Origin: Jatrophihabitans sp.
GTDB taxonomy: Bacteria; Actinomycetota; Actinomycetes; Mycobacteriales; Jatrophihabitantaceae
Assembly: GCA_036389035.1 (NCBI GenBank)
Contig: DASVQQ010000007.1
Location: 457,226 to 521,225 of the forward strand
DNA length: 64,000 bases
Direction: 5' to 3'
Position 1 is the stretch's first letter. The number at the start of each line of letters is the position of its first letter. Below the pieces are notes generated by a model, which was not told the origin of the DNA, searched no databases, and saw only the letters and a program-made list of their open reading frames with translations. Of this stretch, positions 11,326-20,437 are shown piece after piece. The position numbers and the translations under genes were made by a program.

Positions 11326-11508
11326 ATGGCCCGTCTGAAGATCACCCAGCTGCGCTCGGAGATCGGGTCCAAGGACAACCAGCGCCAGACGCTGCGCTCC
11401 CTGGGGCTGAAGCGAGTGCGCGACGTCGTCGTCAAGGAGGACCGGCCCGAGATCCGCGGCATGGTCCAGACCGTGACCCACCTGGTCTCGGTCGAGGAGG
11501 TTGAGTAG
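11326..11508 (+). CDS. rpmD: 50S ribosomal protein L30
   Basis: 60 residues, standard length, with the [27 protein letters not shown] motif of L30. Packed between rpsE and rplO with gaps of 3 and 2 bp. Confidence 0.98.
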   Translation: MARLKITQLRSEIGSKDNQRQTLRSLGLKRVRDVVVKEDRPEIRGMVQTVTHLVSVEEVE

Positions 11509-11510
11509 TC

Positions 11511-11966
11511 ATGAGTGACGGTTTGCTGAAGGTTCACCACCTGCGTCCGGCGCCGGGGTCGAAATCGGCCAAGATCCGGGTCGGCCGCGGTGAGGGCGGC
11601 AGGCGGGGCAAGACCGCCGGGCGCGGCACCAAGGGCTCCAAGGCCCGGTACCAGGTCCCGGCCGGCTTCGAAGGCGGCCAGATGCCGATCCACATGCGGC
11701 TGCCCAAGCTCAAGGGCTTCCGCAACGCGTTCCGGGTCGAGTTCCAGGTGGTCAACGTCGCCAAGCTGGCCGAGCTGTTCCCCAACGGTGGAACGGTCTC
11801 GCCCGAGGCGATGGTCGAAGCCGGAGCCGTCCGCAAGGGCGCTCCGATCAAGGTTCTGGGCACCGGTGACCTCGGTGGCGTCAAGCTCGACGTGACCGCC
11901 CACGCCTTCTCGGCCAGCGCCGCGGAGAAGATCGCCGCGGCCGGCGGAAGCACGAGCACCCTGTAG
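11511..11966 (+). CDS. rplO: 50S ribosomal protein L15
   Basis: 151 residues with [34 protein letters not shown] at the N-terminal side and [19 protein letters not shown] in the middle. Last ribosomal gene of the spc cluster; a GCAA-tetraloop hairpin follows. Confidence 0.98.
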   Translation: MSDGLLKVHHLRPAPGSKSAKIRVGRGEGGRRGKTAGRGTKGSKARYQVPAGFEGGQMPIHMRLPKLKGFRNAFRVEFQVVNVAKLAELFPNGGTVSPEAMVEAGAVRKGAPIKVLGTGDLGGVKLDVTAHAFSASAAEKIAAAGGSTSTL

Positions 11967-12013
11967 CACCGGCGGCGCCGTCGCCGAATGGGCCCGGTTG
12001 CGCACCCGTAGCA

Positions 12014-12039
12014 GGGCCGGACAGGCAACTGTCCGGCCC
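12014..12039 (+). terminator. GCAA-tetraloop terminator between rplO and secY
   Basis: Perfect 11-bp GC-rich stem GGGCCGGACAG (12014-12024) / CTGTCCGGCCC (12029-12039) closed by a GCAA tetraloop, a very stable GNRA fold. It lies 48 bp after rplO. It probably ends or attenuates the ribosomal operon before secY. Confidence 0.65.
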
Positions 12040-12201
12040 ACTGCGTATCGTTACCGGCTGCTTACGAACCGGTGGTAGAAAGTGCTCGGCTGTTAGGCTC
12101 GCACCCGAGGACACCGACTCGGCGCCGCACAGCAAGCCCCGGGGCCGGCGGCCGGCTCGGACCCACAACAGATAGACCTCGACCCACGCGCAGGAGGATG
12201 T

Positions 12202-13509
12202 GTGCTCAGCGCTTTCGCGTCTGCTTTCCGGACGCCAGACCTGCGTAAGAAGCTGCTCTTCACCCTGGCCATGATCGGGCTGTACCGGCTGGGTGCCGCC
12301 ATACCGACGCCCAACACCGACACGGTCGCGATCAACCAGTGCATCAAGACGGCCAGTGGCGCCAGCCAGACCGCATACGCGCTCATCAACCTGTTCTCCG
12401 GTGGAGCGCTGCTGAAACTGTCGGTGTTCGCGCTGGGCATCATGCCCTACATTACCGCCAGCATCATCATCCAGCTCCTGGTCGTGGTGATCCCCCGGTT
12501 CGAGGCGCTGAAGAAAGAGGGCCAGTCCGGTCAGCAGAAGCTGACCCAGTACAGCCGGTACCTCACCATCGGCCTGGCGGTGCTGCAGTCCGCCGGTTTC
12601 ATCGCCCTGGCACGCTCGGGCCAGCTGTTCTCGGGCTCGGTCAACTGCGAGCCGCTGTACCGCGAGTCGATCTTCGCCATGGGCACCATGGTCGTCATCA
12701 TGACCGCCGGCACCGCGGTGGTGATGTGGCTCGGCGAGCTGATCACCGACCGGGGCGTCGGCAACGGCATGTCGATCCTGATGTTCGCCTCGATCGCCGC
12801 CCGGATCCCGTCCGAGGGCCAGGCGATCCTGAAGAACTCCGGCGCCTTCGCCTTCGTGCTGATCCTGATGCTGGGCTTCGCGATCATCGCGGCCGTGGTG
12901 TTCGTCGAGCAGGCGCAGCGCCGGATCCCGGTGCAGTACGCCAAGCGGATGATCGGGCGCCGGATGTACGGCGGCACCTCCACCTACCTGCCGATGAAGG
13001 TCAACATGGCCGGTGTCATCCCGGTCATCTTCGCCTCGTCGCTGCTCTACATCCCGCAGCTGCTTTCCCAGCTCAACGGCAACAGCACGTCCGGCCTGCA
13101 ATTGTGGATCACCAACCACCTGCTCGATCAGCAGGATCCGATCCACATCATCATCTACTTCCTGCTGATCATCTTCTTCACCTACTTCTACGTCGGCATC
13201 ACCTTCAACCCGGAGGAGCGGGCCGACGACATGAAGAAGTACGGCGGCTTCATCCCCGGCATCCGCCCGGGCCGCCCGACCGCGGAGTACCTGCAGTACG
13301 TGCTGTCCCGGATCACGCTGCCCGGCGCCCTCTACCTCGGCATCGTCGCCGTGATCCCGAACTTCTTCTTCTCGATGACCGGCGGCAACAACCAGAACTT
13401 CCCGTTCGGCGGCACCGCTGTGCTGATCATGGTGGGCGTGGCCCTGGACACGGTCAAGCAGATCGAAAGCCAGCTCATGCAACGCAACTACGAAGGGTTC
13501 TTGCGTTAA
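12202..13509 (+). CDS. secY: Protein translocase subunit SecY
   Basis: 435 residues starting at GTG ([35 protein letters not shown], the classic SecY opening). About ten hydrophobic segments form the SecYEG channel. Conserved SecY stretches include the [27 protein letters not shown] plug/TM2 region and the YYF-type [32 protein letters not shown] cytoplasmic loop. It follows a 235-bp gap after rplO. Its stop is overlapped by a small ORF leading to adk. Confidence 0.98.
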   Translation: MLSAFASAFRTPDLRKKLLFTLAMIGLYRLGAAIPTPNTDTVAINQCIKTASGASQTAYALINLFSGGALLKLSVFALGIMPYITASIIIQLLVVVIPRFEALKKEGQSGQQKLTQYSRYLTIGLAVLQSAGFIALARSGQLFSGSVNCEPLYRESIFAMGTMVVIMTAGTAVVMWLGELITDRGVGNGMSILMFASIAARIPSEGQAILKNSGAFAFVLILMLGFAIIAAVVFVEQAQRRIPVQYAKRMIGRRMYGGTSTYLPMKVNMAGVIPVIFASSLLYIPQLLSQLNGNSTSGLQLWITNHLLDQQDPIHIIIYFLLIIFFTYFYVGITFNPEERADDMKKYGGFIPGIRPGRPTAEYLQYVLSRITLPGALYLGIVAVIPNFFFSMTGGNNQNFPFGGTAVLIMVGVALDTVKQIESQLMQRNYEGFLR

Positions 13510-13589
13510 TGGCAGGGCGTCGGCCCTGCCGGCAGCCGCGCCGGCCAGCGCGGACGCTGACGAGGCGGAGCGGGCCGGTGAGAACCTAG
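13509..13589 (+). CDS. 26-codon bridging ORF between secY and adk
   Basis: The ATG at 13509 overlaps the secY stop (TAATG) and the TAG at 13587-13589 overlaps the adk GTG (TAGTG), so the 79-bp gap is one exact frame. The peptide ([20 protein letters not shown]...) is Arg/Pro-rich, which also fits an unselected frame in GC-rich DNA. Like the rplR-rpsE case it could pass ribosomes downstream. Translation is unproven. Confidence 0.35.
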   Translation: MAGRRPCRQPRRPARTLTRRSGPVRT

Positions 13590-14242
13590 TGCGACTCGTC
13601 CTCGTAGGACCTCCGGGCGCGGGCAAGGGCACCCAGGCCGGCTTCATCGCCGAGCGCTTCTCCATCCCCCAGATCTCGACCGGCGACATCTTTCGGGCCA
13701 ATGTCTCCGGCGGCACCAAACTAGGCAAGCTCGCGAAGTCCTTCATGGACGCCGGTGACCTGGTTCCCGACGCGGTGACCATCGCGATGGTGCGGGACCG
13801 GCTGGACGAGCCGGACACCGCCGCCGGCTTCCTGCTCGACGGTTTCCCGCGCAACGTGGCCCAGGCCTACGAACTCGACTCGGTGCTCGGTGACCTGGGC
13901 GCCTCCCTCGACGTCGTCTTAGAACTCGAGGTCGACAACGACGAGGTCGTGCGGCGGCTGTCCGGACGCCGGATGTGCCGCAAGTGCGGTCACATCTGGC
14001 ACATCGAGTACGACCCCACCCAGTCCGGCGGTCGCTGTGACCTGTGCGGCGGCGAGCTGTTCCAGCGAGACGACGACCAGGCCGACACCGTCCGGCACCG
14101 GCTGGACGTCTACGCCGAGCAGACCGCGCCGCTGATCCAGTTCTACGACGGCCGCGGTCAGCTGGTGGTCGTGGACGCCCTGGGCCCGGTCGAGGATGTC
14201 ACCGAGCGCGCCATCGCGGCCCTGACCAAAGCGATATCCTGA
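13589..14242 (+). CDS. adk: Adenylate kinase with zinc-type lid
   Basis: 217 residues, GTG start. Converts ATP + AMP to 2 ADP. The P-loop GPPGAGKGT is at residues 7-15 and DGFPRN at 84-89. The lid carries four cysteines, C130, C133, C150 and C153, in a CxxC...CxxC arrangement that binds structural zinc in Gram-positive enzymes; many actinobacterial Adk proteins instead have a short lid, so this long zinc-lid form is worth noting. map follows after 6 bp. Confidence 0.97.
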   Translation: MRLVLVGPPGAGKGTQAGFIAERFSIPQISTGDIFRANVSGGTKLGKLAKSFMDAGDLVPDAVTIAMVRDRLDEPDTAAGFLLDGFPRNVAQAYELDSVLGDLGASLDVVLELEVDNDEVVRRLSGRRMCRKCGHIWHIEYDPTQSGGRCDLCGGELFQRDDDQADTVRHRLDVYAEQTAPLIQFYDGRGQLVVVDALGPVEDVTERAIAALTKAIS

Positions 14243-14248
14243 CCCATC

Positions 14249-15085
14249 GTGCGCCGCCGTCGGGACGACATCGAGCTCAAGACCCCTGACCAGATCAGGT
14301 CGATGCGGGCGGCCGGCCTGGTGGTCGCGGCCGGCCTGGCGGCGATGACCGAGGCGGCCAAGCCCGGGGTGTCGACTCACGAACTCGATCAGATCGCCCG
14401 CCGGGTGCTGGCCGAGGCCGGAGCGGTGTCCTCCTTTCTCGGATACTCCGGCCCGCCGCCGTTCCCCGGCGTCATCTGCTCCTCACGCAATGCGAACGTG
14501 GTGCACGGCATCCCCAGCCAGGACGACCTGCTGGCGGACGGCGACCTGATCTCGCTGGACTTCGGGGCGATCGTCGACGGCTGGCACGGCGACGCCGCGG
14601 TCACCGTCGCGGTCGGCGAGGTGGTCGCTGACGCGCGGGCCCTGTCCGAAGCCTGCCGTACCGCGCTGTGGGACGGCATCGCCGCCGCCCGGGTCGGTGG
14701 CCGGCTCACCGACATCTCCCATGCGGTGCAGACCTCGGTGGGCAGGTCGGGCGAATTCGGCATCGTGGCCGGCTACGGCGGCCACGGCATCGGCACCTCG
14801 ATGCACATGGACCCCCACATCCTCAATTACGGCAAGCCCGGCAAGGGGCCACAGCTGGTCGCCGGGATGACGCTGGCCATCGAGCCGATGATCACCCTCG
14901 GCTCGGCCCAGACCCGGCAGCTACCGGACAACTGGACGGTGCGAACCGCCGATGGCTCGCTGTCGGCCCACTGGGAGCACACGGTCGCGTTGCTGCCGGA
15001 CGGGCTGTGGGTGCTGACCGCCCAGGACGGCGGCCGGGCCGAGCTGGGCGCCCGCGGCGTACCGATCAGCGCCCTTGCCGATTGA
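14249..15085 (+). CDS. map: Methionine aminopeptidase type I
   Basis: 278 residues, GTG start. Removes the initiator methionine from nascent proteins. Family features: IELKTPDQIRSMRAAGLVVA at the N terminus, the VVHGIPSQDDLLADGDLISLDFGAIVDGWHGDAAVTV metal-ligand region (two Asp), the GYGGHGIGTSMHMDPHI His region, TLAIEPMI and WEHTVAL near the end. In most Actinobacteria infA follows map; here 9.7 kb lie between them. Confidence 0.97.
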   Translation: MRRRRDDIELKTPDQIRSMRAAGLVVAAGLAAMTEAAKPGVSTHELDQIARRVLAEAGAVSSFLGYSGPPPFPGVICSSRNANVVHGIPSQDDLLADGDLISLDFGAIVDGWHGDAAVTVAVGEVVADARALSEACRTALWDGIAAARVGGRLTDISHAVQTSVGRSGEFGIVAGYGGHGIGTSMHMDPHILNYGKPGKGPQLVAGMTLAIEPMITLGSAQTRQLPDNWTVRTADGSLSAHWEHTVALLPDGLWVLTAQDGGRAELGARGVPISALAD

Positions 15086-15169
15086 GCCCTGCCAGCTTCC
15101 GCACGGTGGCCGTTGTCAGGGTCGCGCGATAGGTTGGCTCTACCATCCGCCCAGCGAACGGAGACGGCC

Positions 15170-16414
15170 ATGAGCATCGCCACGCCCGGCATGCAAGATC
15201 CTCAGCCGATCCGGACCATCGCCGAAGCAGGCAGCTACATCACTCGCGTCTGCTTCAAGCACGGTCCTCCCGCCAAGACCGGCATCGAGCTGGAATGGCT
15301 AGTGATCGACCCGCACGACCCCGACCGGCGACCGGACGCTCAGACGCTCGCGACGCTGCTCGGCCCGCACGCCCCCACCACCCTGGTTGCGAACAGCCCC
15401 GCCACGGCGCTGCCCCACGGTGGCTCGGTCACCGTCGAACCAGGCGGTCAACTCGAGATCTCCTCGCTTCCCGCAGCTTCGGTCACCGACCTCATCACTG
15501 CCATGTGCGCTGACATCCAGGCCCTGCGCGGGTTGCTGGCCCCGGCCGGGTTCGAGCTCTCCGACCTGGCGACAGATCCGTACCGGCACCCGCACCGCAT
15601 CCTCCGGACCCCCCGCTATGACGCGATGGCCGACCGCTTCGACGAGTTCGGCCCGGCCGGACGGGTGATGATGTGCTCCACCGCGGCCACCCAGGTCTGC
15701 CTGGACCTCGGCACCCGCGCCGACGCCGCCGATCGGTGGCGGGCGGCCCACCAGCTCGGCCCGGTGCTGCTGGCCGCCTTCGCCAACTCCCCTCGAACGG
15801 CTGGTGAGCTGGTGCCCGACGCGGCCTCGACCAGGATGTCGTCCTGGTGGCAGCTGGACCCCGAGCGCACCCAGCCGCCGAAGTCGGCAGAGCTGGACGG
15901 CTATGCCCAGCGAGTCCTGGACTCCCGGGTGCTGGCCCGGCGGCGAGTGACCGGCGACTGGCGTCTGGAGCAGCCGCTGACACTGCGGGAGTGGATCGAG
16001 TCCGGTGAGCTGCTGAGCACCGCCGACATCGACCTGCACCTGTCCATGTTGTTCCCGCCGGTGCGCCCGCAGGGGTACCTGGAGATCCGCTATCTCGACG
16101 CCCAGCCCGGTGACGAATGGATAGCGCCGCTGGCGCTGCTGGCGGCGCTGTTCGCCGGTCCGCAGTCAGTCCGGCAGGTGCTGCGCTGCTGCGCCGAAGG
16201 AGCTGATCGCTGGCAGCAGGCCACCGAGCACGGACTGGCCGACCCGGTGCTGCGGGACAGTGCCGCTCGACTGCTCGACATCGCCACTCCGGGCCTGGAC
16301 GGCCTCGGCCTGCCACCGGCGGTCCGGCAAAAGGTCGACCGGGTGCTGCACCGCCGGCTCTGCCAGGCGATCAGCCCAGCCTCGGAGGCGCTGGTCGCGG
16401 AGGGCCGCCGATGA
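15170..16414 (+). CDS. egtA: Glutamate-cysteine ligase EgtA (ergothioneine pathway)
   Basis: 414 residues from the ATG at 15170 (MSIATPGMQDP), with a GGAGACGG ribosome binding site; an upstream GTG in the same frame is less likely. EgtA joins glutamate and cysteine to give gamma-glutamylcysteine, the sulfur donor for EgtB. Visible GCS2-like features are TGIELEWLVIDP, the EPGGQLEISSLP strand and the RYLDAQPGDEWIAPLALL region. It opens an operon with egtB, egtC and egtD, overlapping egtB by 4 bp. Confidence 0.93.
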   Translation: MSIATPGMQDPQPIRTIAEAGSYITRVCFKHGPPAKTGIELEWLVIDPHDPDRRPDAQTLATLLGPHAPTTLVANSPATALPHGGSVTVEPGGQLEISSLPAASVTDLITAMCADIQALRGLLAPAGFELSDLATDPYRHPHRILRTPRYDAMADRFDEFGPAGRVMMCSTAATQVCLDLGTRADAADRWRAAHQLGPVLLAAFANSPRTAGELVPDAASTRMSSWWQLDPERTQPPKSAELDGYAQRVLDSRVLARRRVTGDWRLEQPLTLREWIESGELLSTADIDLHLSMLFPPVRPQGYLEIRYLDAQPGDEWIAPLALLAALFAGPQSVRQVLRCCAEGADRWQQATEHGLADPVLRDSAARLLDIATPGLDGLGLPPAVRQKVDRVLHRRLCQAISPASEALVAEGRR

Positions 16415-17757
16415 CCCCGCCGACCGGCGGCGCCGACCTGAGCCTGCTCAGTGACGCCGCCCTGCGTGAACACATCGCCGCCGAGCTGACCCGGACCAGG
16501 CTGCGCAGCGCGGCGCTGACCGAGGCGGTGGACGAGCCGGAGCTGGTCAGCCAGCACTCGCCGCTGATGTCGCCGCTGGTGTGGGACTACGCCCACATCG
16601 CCAACCAGGAGGAGATCTGGCTGGTCCGCGACGTCGGCGGCCGTGAGGCGGTCCGCGCCGACATCGACCAGATGTATGACGCGTTCAAGAATTCCCGCGC
16701 CGACCGTCCGTCGTTGCCGTTGCTGTCACCCACCCAGGCCCGCGGCTATGCCGGCCAGGTCCGGCAGAAGGTGCTCGACGTCCTGGATCGGGCGCCGTTG
16801 AACGTCAGCCGGCTCACCGAGTCCGGTTTCGCGTTCGGCATGGTGGTGCAGCACGAGCAGCAGCACGACGAGACCATGCTGGCCACTCACCAGCTACGCC
16901 GCTCCGGGCCGCCGTTGCAGGCCGCGCCGCCGCCGCGGCCGGCTGTCGCGCCGGCGCTGGCTGAGGAGGTGCTGATACCCGCGGGTGAGTTCACGATGGG
17001 CACCTCGACCGAAGCCTGGGCGCTGGACAACGAGCGACCGGCCCATTCGGTGCACGTCGACGCCTTCTTCCTCGACACGACTCCGGTGACCAATGGCGAC
17101 TACCTGCGGTTCATCGACGCCGGCGGCTATGACCAGCGGCGCTGGTGGACCGCGCCGGGTTGGGAGCATCGTCAGCGGGCGGGGTTGACCGCGCCGCTGT
17201 TCTGGAGCAGGGACGGCAGCGGCTCGTGGTGGCGGCGCAGCTTCGGCAACCTGATCCCGGTCGGCGACGACGAGCCGGTGCTGCACGTGTGCCTGTACGA
17301 GGCTCAGGCCTATGCCGCGTGGGCCGGCCGCCGGTTGCCTACCGAGGCCGAGTGGGAGAAGGCGGCCCGGTGGGATCCGGTCTCGCAACGGTCGCGTCGC
17401 TACCCCTGGGGCGATGAGGACCCGACGCCGGAACGGGCCAACCTTGGCCAGCGGCATCTGCGGCCGGCGCCGGCCGGCAGCTATCCGGCAGGCGCGTCGG
17501 CCTATGGAGTGCACCAGCTGATCGGCGACGTCTGGGAATGGACCTCCTCCATCTTCGCCGCCTATACCGGCTTCGAGGTGTTCCCGTACGCCGAGTACTC
17601 CGAGGTCTTCTTCGGCGAGGACTACTACGTGCTGCGGGGGGGCTCGTTCGGCACCGACCAGGCGGCCTGCCGAGGCACCTTCCGCAACTGGGACTACCCG
17701 ATCCGGCGGCAGATCTTCGCCGGGTTTCGGACTGCCCGCGACGCCGAGCCGAGCTGA
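16411..17757 (+). CDS. egtB: Ergothioneine sulfoxide synthase EgtB
   Basis: 448 residues. EgtB is the non-haem iron enzyme that couples hercynine with gamma-glutamylcysteine using oxygen. An N-terminal DinB-like domain carries the HX3HXE iron site, H148, H152 and E154 (QHEQQHDE). The C-terminal FGE-sulfatase domain starts near residue 185 with IPAGEFTMGTS and includes TPVTNGDYLRFI and RLPTEAEWEKAARW. Its ATG overlaps the egtA stop (ATGA). Confidence 0.96.
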   Translation: MTPPTGGADLSLLSDAALREHIAAELTRTRLRSAALTEAVDEPELVSQHSPLMSPLVWDYAHIANQEEIWLVRDVGGREAVRADIDQMYDAFKNSRADRPSLPLLSPTQARGYAGQVRQKVLDVLDRAPLNVSRLTESGFAFGMVVQHEQQHDETMLATHQLRRSGPPLQAAPPPRPAVAPALAEEVLIPAGEFTMGTSTEAWALDNERPAHSVHVDAFFLDTTPVTNGDYLRFIDAGGYDQRRWWTAPGWEHRQRAGLTAPLFWSRDGSGSWWRRSFGNLIPVGDDEPVLHVCLYEAQAYAAWAGRRLPTEAEWEKAARWDPVSQRSRRYPWGDEDPTPERANLGQRHLRPAPAGSYPAGASAYGVHQLIGDVWEWTSSIFAAYTGFEVFPYAEYSEVFFGEDYYVLRGGSFGTDQAACRGTFRNWDYPIRRQIFAGFRTARDAEPS

Positions 17758-17766
17758 TCTCCAGCG

Positions 17767-18597
17767 ATGTGTCGTCATTTCGGTTATCTCGGGCCGCCCG
17801 TGAGCTTGGCAGAACTGGTGCTGGACCCGCCGCACTCGCTCGCCGTGCAGAGCTATGCCCCCACTGACATGCGCGGTGGTGGCAAGGTCAACGTCGACGG
17901 CTTCGGAGTCGGCTGGTTCAGCGCCGAGGCCGAGGCGCCGCCCGGCGCCCGGCGTTACCGGCGAGCGGTGCCGATCTGGCAGGACGCGGCGTTCGCCGAG
18001 CTGGCGCGGGGCACGGTGGCCGTCGGCGCGCTGGCCGCCGTCCGCAACGCCACTGCCGGCATGCCGGTCGCCGAGGCCGCCTGCGCCCCGTTCACCGACG
18101 GGCAGTGGCTGTTCAGCCTCAACGGCCGGATCGCCGGCTGGCCTGACACCGCGGTCTGGCTTGCCGACAGCGTGCCCCGCCGCGAGCTGCTGGGCATCCA
18201 GGTGCTGACTGACGCCTCGCTGCTGTGGGCGCTGCTCCGCCAGCGGCTGGCAGCCTCCCATGATCCGGCTGCGGCGCTGGCCGGCCTGATCACCGAGGTG
18301 CTGGCGGCGGCGCCGGGCTCCAGGCTGACCACCCTGCTCACCGACGGCCGGCAGATCCTCGGCACCACGGTGACCCATTCGCTGTGCTGGCGCCGCTCGT
18401 CAGCGGGCGTGCTGGTCGCCAGCGAACCGTTCGATGACGACCCGGGATGGCAGCCGATCCCCGACGGCCAGCTGGTCGTGGCCGACCGGAGCGGGGTGCG
18501 ATACCGCCCGCTCAAGTCCGATCGTGACGACACAAGCAGTGACGACACAAGCAGTGACGACACAGAGAGTGAGAGCCATGTCCATCAGCGTCGATGA
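17767..18597 (+). CDS. egtC: Gamma-glutamyl hercynylcysteine sulfoxide hydrolase EgtC
   Basis: 276 residues starting MCRHFGYLG: Cys2 becomes the N-terminal nucleophile of this class-II glutamine amidotransferase-like hydrolase, which removes glutamate from the EgtB product. VDGFGVGWF and LFSLNGRI are further Ntn-fold motifs. The last 26 residues are an Asp/Ser/Thr tail encoded by a 15-bp repeat and overlap egtD by 20 bp, so the tail may be a recent extension. Confidence 0.94.
   Translation: MCRHFGYLGPPVSLAELVLDPPHSLAVQSYAPTDMRGGGKVNVDGFGVGWFSAEAEAPPGARRYRRAVPIWQDAAFAELARGTVAVGALAAVRNATAGMPVAEAACAPFTDGQWLFSLNGRIAGWPDTAVWLADSVPRRELLGIQVLTDASLLWALLRQRLAASHDPAAALAGLITEVLAAAPGSRLTTLLTDGRQILGTTVTHSLCWRRSSAGVLVASEPFDDDPGWQPIPDGQLVVADRSGVRYRPLKSDRDDTSSDDTSSDDTESESHVHQRR
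18526..18570 (+). repeat. 15-bp tandem repeat at the 3' end of egtC
   Basis: Three head-to-tail copies of GACGACACAAGCAGT (18526-18540, 18541-18555 and a third copy with 2 changes at 18556-18570). They encode DDTSS repeats in the EgtC tail and end 8 bp before the egtD start, so they also form the egtD ribosome-binding region. Confidence 0.9.
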
Positions 18598-19543
18598 CAG
18601 CTTTCTCGATTCGGCTGGCGCCACCGACGAGCTGGCCTCCGATGCCCGAACCGGGCTCACCAGCATCCCCAAGTCGTTGCCGCCGCGGTGGTTCTACGAC
18701 GCCCGCGGCAGCGAGCTGTTCGAGCAGATCACCGAGCTGCCGGAGTACTACCCGACCCGGACCGAGGCGCAGATCCTGCACGCCCACGCCCGCGACATCG
18801 CGGCGGCCGCACCGGTCGAGACCGTGATCGAGCTGGGCTCGGGGTCATCGATCAAGACCCAGCTGCTGCTGGACGCCTGGCAGCAGGGCGGCACGCTGCG
18901 TCGGATCATCACGGTGGACGTCTCGGCGAGTGCGCTGGCCGAGGCCGCGGTCGGCCTGGCAGATCGCTATCCGGCGGCCGACGTGCTGCCCATCAGGGCG
19001 GATTTCACCCGGCATCTGGACGGGTTGGCCAAGTCCGGGCGCACCGCCATCGTCTTTCTCGGCTCCACCATCGGCAACCTCGACCCAGCCGAGCGGGCCG
19101 CCTTCTTCAGTGGTGTTCGAGCGGCACTCGAGCCCGGTGACGTGCTGCTGCTGGGCACCGATCTTGTCAAGCCCGCCGAGATCCTGGTGCCCGCCTATGA
19201 CGACGCTGCCGGTGTCACGGCGGAATTCAACCTCAATGTGCTGCGGGTGCTCAACCGCGAACTCGACGGCGACCTGCCGATCGAGGCGTTCCATCACCGG
19301 GCGGTGTGGAATCCGGTGGCCGAGCGGATCGAGATGCGCTTGCGAGCCGCCCGCGAGATCCAGGCCCGGTTCCACGCGATCGGCTTGGACGTGCACTTCG
19401 ATGCGGGGGAGGAGTTGCTCACCGAGATCTCCTCGAAGTTCCGCCGGAACGGCATTACCGCTGAGCTGGCCTCGGCAGGGCTTGACCTGACGCACTGGTG
19501 GACCGACCCGGCCGATCTTTTCGCCCTGAGCCTCTCGCAGTGA
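18578..19543 (+). CDS. egtD: L-histidine N-alpha-methyltransferase EgtD
   Basis: 321 residues from the ATG at 18578 (MSISVDDSFLDS); it overlaps egtC by 20 bp. EgtD trimethylates histidine to hercynine, the first step of ergothioneine synthesis. SLPPRWFYDARGSELFEQITELPEYYPTRTE is a diagnostic family stretch; the SAM site is ELGSGSSIKT near residue 87 and FLGSTIGNLDP follows. No egtE-like lyase gene is in the window, so the last step must be encoded elsewhere. Confidence 0.96.
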   Translation: MSISVDDSFLDSAGATDELASDARTGLTSIPKSLPPRWFYDARGSELFEQITELPEYYPTRTEAQILHAHARDIAAAAPVETVIELGSGSSIKTQLLLDAWQQGGTLRRIITVDVSASALAEAAVGLADRYPAADVLPIRADFTRHLDGLAKSGRTAIVFLGSTIGNLDPAERAAFFSGVRAALEPGDVLLLGTDLVKPAEILVPAYDDAAGVTAEFNLNVLRVLNRELDGDLPIEAFHHRAVWNPVAERIEMRLRAAREIQARFHAIGLDVHFDAGEELLTEISSKFRRNGITAELASAGLDLTHWWTDPADLFALSLSQ

Positions 19544-19888
19544 CCATCGGCCCTGAGCGCACCCCACCGGCCCGGTAGCGGGCGGCATGGCACCGGCGGC
19601 CGATCGTCGCCCGCCCGCGATCGACGCCACTCAGCGCGCCGATTACCACCATGCCGCCCGGCCCTCCCCCGAGGCTGGTGACGCATCCCCGCCGCTATCG
19701 GGGACTGCTGCTGTATGACATCTTGTCATCCAACAGACATAAGATGCCTGGTGGACGTGGCGTTGTCAAGCTCATGACCCTAGCTGCCCAGGCCATCGAC
19801 CACAGCCGCTAGACCACAGCCGCTAGGCCCGACCACAGCCGCTAGACCACAGCCGCTAGGCCCGACCACAGCCGTTAGACCACAGCCG
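19544..19888. other. Non-coding region between egtD and the convergent immA-like gene
   Basis: No gene is supported here. It contains an 11-bp inverted repeat with arms 58 nt apart (GGGCGGCATGG 19580-19590, CCATGCCGCCC 19649-19659), possibly a bidirectional terminator for the converging genes, then a small palindrome ATGACA-TCT-TGTCAT at 19715-19729 that looks like an operator, then a 33-bp tandem repeat running into the end of the minus-strand gene. Confidence 0.6.
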
Positions 19889-19896
19889 CTAGGCCA
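19798..19896. repeat. Three tandem 33-bp repeats at the end of the immA-like gene
   Basis: Three contiguous 33-bp units (19798-19830, 19831-19863, 19864-19896), the first two identical and the third with two changes. Each unit is itself two copies of GACCACAGCCGCTA. The last unit includes the stop codon (19889-19891) of the minus-strand gene, so the array probably grew from its 3' end. Confidence 0.92.
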
Positions 19897-20389
19897 CCGA
19901 CCACAGCAAGGTCTGGCGGGCCAGTGAACGGCGCAGCGCCGTGCGTTCGGAGCTGCTCATCCGGCTGAGGCGGATCGTCAGCGTTTCGCTGTCCACATCG
20001 AGCCATTGCGCGAGCGCCGCCCGATCGTCGGCGCCGCCCAGTGCCCGGATCGCGGCGGTGAGGCTGGCCAGCGGGATCAGGCGCCGGCTCACTTCGGCGT
20101 GCACCAGCCCCTCCTCACGCTGGAGCCAGGGACCGCAGTCGAGGATGCCCCGCTCGAGGTGGACCAGCTCATGGGTCAGGGTGCACCTGCGCTGGGCCGC
20201 CGAGGTGTCGGCGCGCAACGCGATCAGCCGGCCGTCGTCACGCACCTCACCCAGCAGATCACCGGTCATCTCTTCGATGACGACCCTGACGTGGGGCCAG
20301 TTCTGCCGGAGATCGGCCCACGGGTCGTAAGGGCAAGCCAGGCGGGCGGCGCTACTGGGACGAGGTGGGCTGCCGGGGTGCGAGGTCAT
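19889..20389 (-). CDS. ImmA/IrrE-type metallopeptidase-like protein
   Basis: 166 residues. The zinc-peptidase motif HELVH sits in RCTLTHELVHLERG near residue 95, preceded by a sheet resembling the ImmA/IrrE (DUF955) fold (GRLIALRADTSAAQRRCTLTHELVH). Family members cleave HTH repressors in mobile elements or stress pathways. The C-terminal half (LDVDSETLTIRLSRMSSSERTALRR) looks helical and HTH-like. It follows the HTH gene at 20438-20863 by 48 bp on the same strand, the usual repressor-plus-protease arrangement. Its substrate is unknown; the pairing with that HTH protein is inference. Confidence 0.75.
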   Translation of the reverse strand: MTSHPGSPPRPSSAARLACPYDPWADLRQNWPHVRVVIEEMTGDLLGEVRDDGRLIALRADTSAAQRRCTLTHELVHLERGILDCGPWLQREEGLVHAEVSRRLIPLASLTAAIRALGGADDRAALAQWLDVDSETLTIRLSRMSSSERTALRRSLARQTLLWSVA

Positions 20390-20437
20390 GCGGGCAGTAT
20401 TGAGTAGGCCTCTGACGATCCTGTGGGGTCGTGGGGC

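Noticed and set aside
11881..13854. Long minus-strand open frame (about 657 codons) across secY and adk
   Set aside because: It is antisense to two well-supported genes, has the His/Asp/Arg-rich composition of GC-rich shadow frames and shows no domain.
19774..19812. 12-codon ORF (MTLAAQAIDHSR) before the 33-bp repeats
   Set aside because: No Shine-Dalgarno, no downstream gene on that strand, and its end lies in the repeat array.
19798..19896. CRISPR array
   Set aside because: The repeats are contiguous without unique spacers and no cas gene is near; it is a simple tandem array.
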